Shown here: positions 62,877-64,000 of the stretch, one piece after another
Layout of the letters: every line of letters starts with the position of its first letter
Numbering within the stretch: position 1 is the stretch's first letter
Made by a program: the position numbers and the translations under genes
The notes under the pieces: model-generated
Database searches by the model: none
What the model was told of the DNA's origin: nothing
What the model saw: the letters and a program-made list of their open reading frames with translations, nothing else
Assembly (NCBI RefSeq): GCF_030704535.1
Contig: NC_081819.1
Coordinates: forward strand, 18,944,001-19,008,000
Length of the DNA stretch: 64,000 nucleotides
Direction: 5' to 3'
Origin: Vitis vinifera
Lineage: Eukaryota > Streptophyta > Magnoliopsida > Vitales > Vitaceae

Positions 62877-64000
62877 CTCCAACCCCAGTTCCCACTCCTC
62901 AAAGCCTATTCACAAAACCAAGAAACACCCAGGAGTCTAAATCTATAAATCTACAAAGAATATGAAAGTAAAAACAAAGAAAACAGTAACTGCAACACAA
63001 GGTAGATCGAGAAATGGGGCGCTGGTTCTTCAAAAAGCGAGAACACCCACAGCTGCCGCAACAACAACAAACAGCAAAAGTAGAAAAAAAAAAAATCAAA
63101 GAAAAGAAACAAAACCCAGATCAAGTTTGTTGAAGAAATGGGAACTGAGAATTCCCAGATTCAGGAAAACCAATCAAAACCCAAAATTCACAAACTACCC
63201 ATCTGGAATCCTAATCGCTTTGGGTGGACTCAAAGTTATTACTGGAGGGGCCATGAACGGATGGTGTGGATCAAGGAAGGAGACAGTTCGTTTTCTTGCT
63301 CTTTGGAAGGGTATTCGCGGGGTCCACAGGCGAAGGGACCCACAAAAATTGTGGGGTTCTGATCAGACGGTTGACAGGGGGTGTGGGTTTTGGCGGCAAA
63401 AGGGGTTCAACGGTAAAAAAAAAGTGGATTTTGTAGGATTGTGGATTGTTGAGGATGATGACGCTGATGTTTTCCGGGTGCCGAGAATCTCTCTCTTTTT
63501 CTCAGAGAGAGAGATGTGGGTTTGCTTTTGCATCTCCTAGTCTCATTCTTCTCAACCTTACTGCTTCTGGATAAGACTCAGTCCTCTCTCTGTGTCTCAT
63601 CTTCAATTATTGACTTTGTTTATTGAAGTGAGTGAGTTTTCTCCGTTAGTGGTTTTGGTCTAAATTGTACTTGATGCCTCTTCAGATACTTTTGACTTCC
63701 TTGTCCCCATACTTCCTTTACAAGAAAAGAAAATGAAAGGAAATTTTCTACAAGATTTCTTTTGGCTACTCCAAATATGAAATATTAATTTATTTATTTT
63801 TTAATATGGATGCTGTTCTTGTTTGAAAACCTCAAACAAGTCGAAATAAGTATTTATGATTTTCTTCCCTTTTGATAGAAAAGCCTGAAGCACCTTGATG
63901 GGTATATCAACTTCCTCCATTTTTCTGTCAAATAAATACATTTTGAATTAAATAATGTTTAATTTGTTAATGATTCTAATAATTTTTAAAAAAATATATA
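62877..64000. other. Upstream region of the RING-H2 gene, right edge of window
   Basis: This is the promoter and probable 5' UTR of the minus-strand ATL gene. A 192-codon plus-strand open frame (62962-63540) has no domain and a biased composition, and is not called a gene. After 63600 the sequence is AT-rich without features. Confidence 0.5.

Noticed and set aside
62962-63540. 192-codon plus-strand frame near the right edge
   Set aside because: Low complexity, Lys/Arg/Thr-rich, no domain; it fits the promoter and leader of the RING-H2 gene.

Overview
The window is plant nuclear DNA. Genes have many small exons, AT-rich introns with GT-AG ends, a plant tRNA-Val gene with an upstream CAA motif, and plant-only families (GRF, FLA, DYW-PPR, ATL RING-H2, plant Aurora 3). 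Gene content and repeat style suggest a woody eudicot, perhaps grapevine (Vitis). That is inference; the species was not tested.

Left to right: the 3' part of a spastin-like AAA ATPase gene (+); Aurora kinase AUR3 (+) with a MITE in an intron; a tRNA-Val(AAC) gene; a growth-regulating factor (-) with one QLQ and two WRC domains and a miR396 site; an intronless fasciclin-like arabinogalactan protein close to FLA1 (+); about 5 kb of AT-rich intergenic DNA; a VMS1/ANKZF1-type peptidyl-tRNA hydrolase of ribosome quality control (+); a TVP38/TMEM64-family membrane protein (-); cyclophilin CYP18-1 (+); the plastid rRNA dimethyladenosine transferase PFC1 (+); a small unnamed protein (-); a plastid-targeted fructosamine-3-kinase (-); an 11-kb Mutator-like transposon; a DYW-type PPR protein (+); and an ATL-type RING-H2 ubiquitin ligase (-).

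The most unusual object is the Mutator-like element at 47018-58012. It has terminal inverted repeats of about 65 bp, a perfect 9-bp target-site duplication, an open two-exon MuDR transposase, and an upstream array of four copies of a ~328-bp unit. About 6 kb of its interior is cargo: an antisense, still splice-structured fragment of an unidentified gene; two WG/GW-rich coding blocks resembling the Argonaute-hook tail of KTF1/SPT5L-type proteins; a LINE 3' end; and a further coding-like piece beside the right end. Without the element, the FN3K and PPR start codons would lie only about 570 bp apart, head to head, so the insertion has split a compact divergent promoter.

The host genes are mostly unrelated housekeeping and regulatory genes. 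There is no operon logic. Exon coordinates in the entries were derived by hand from reading frame, splice consensus and remembered family sequence, not from transcripts.
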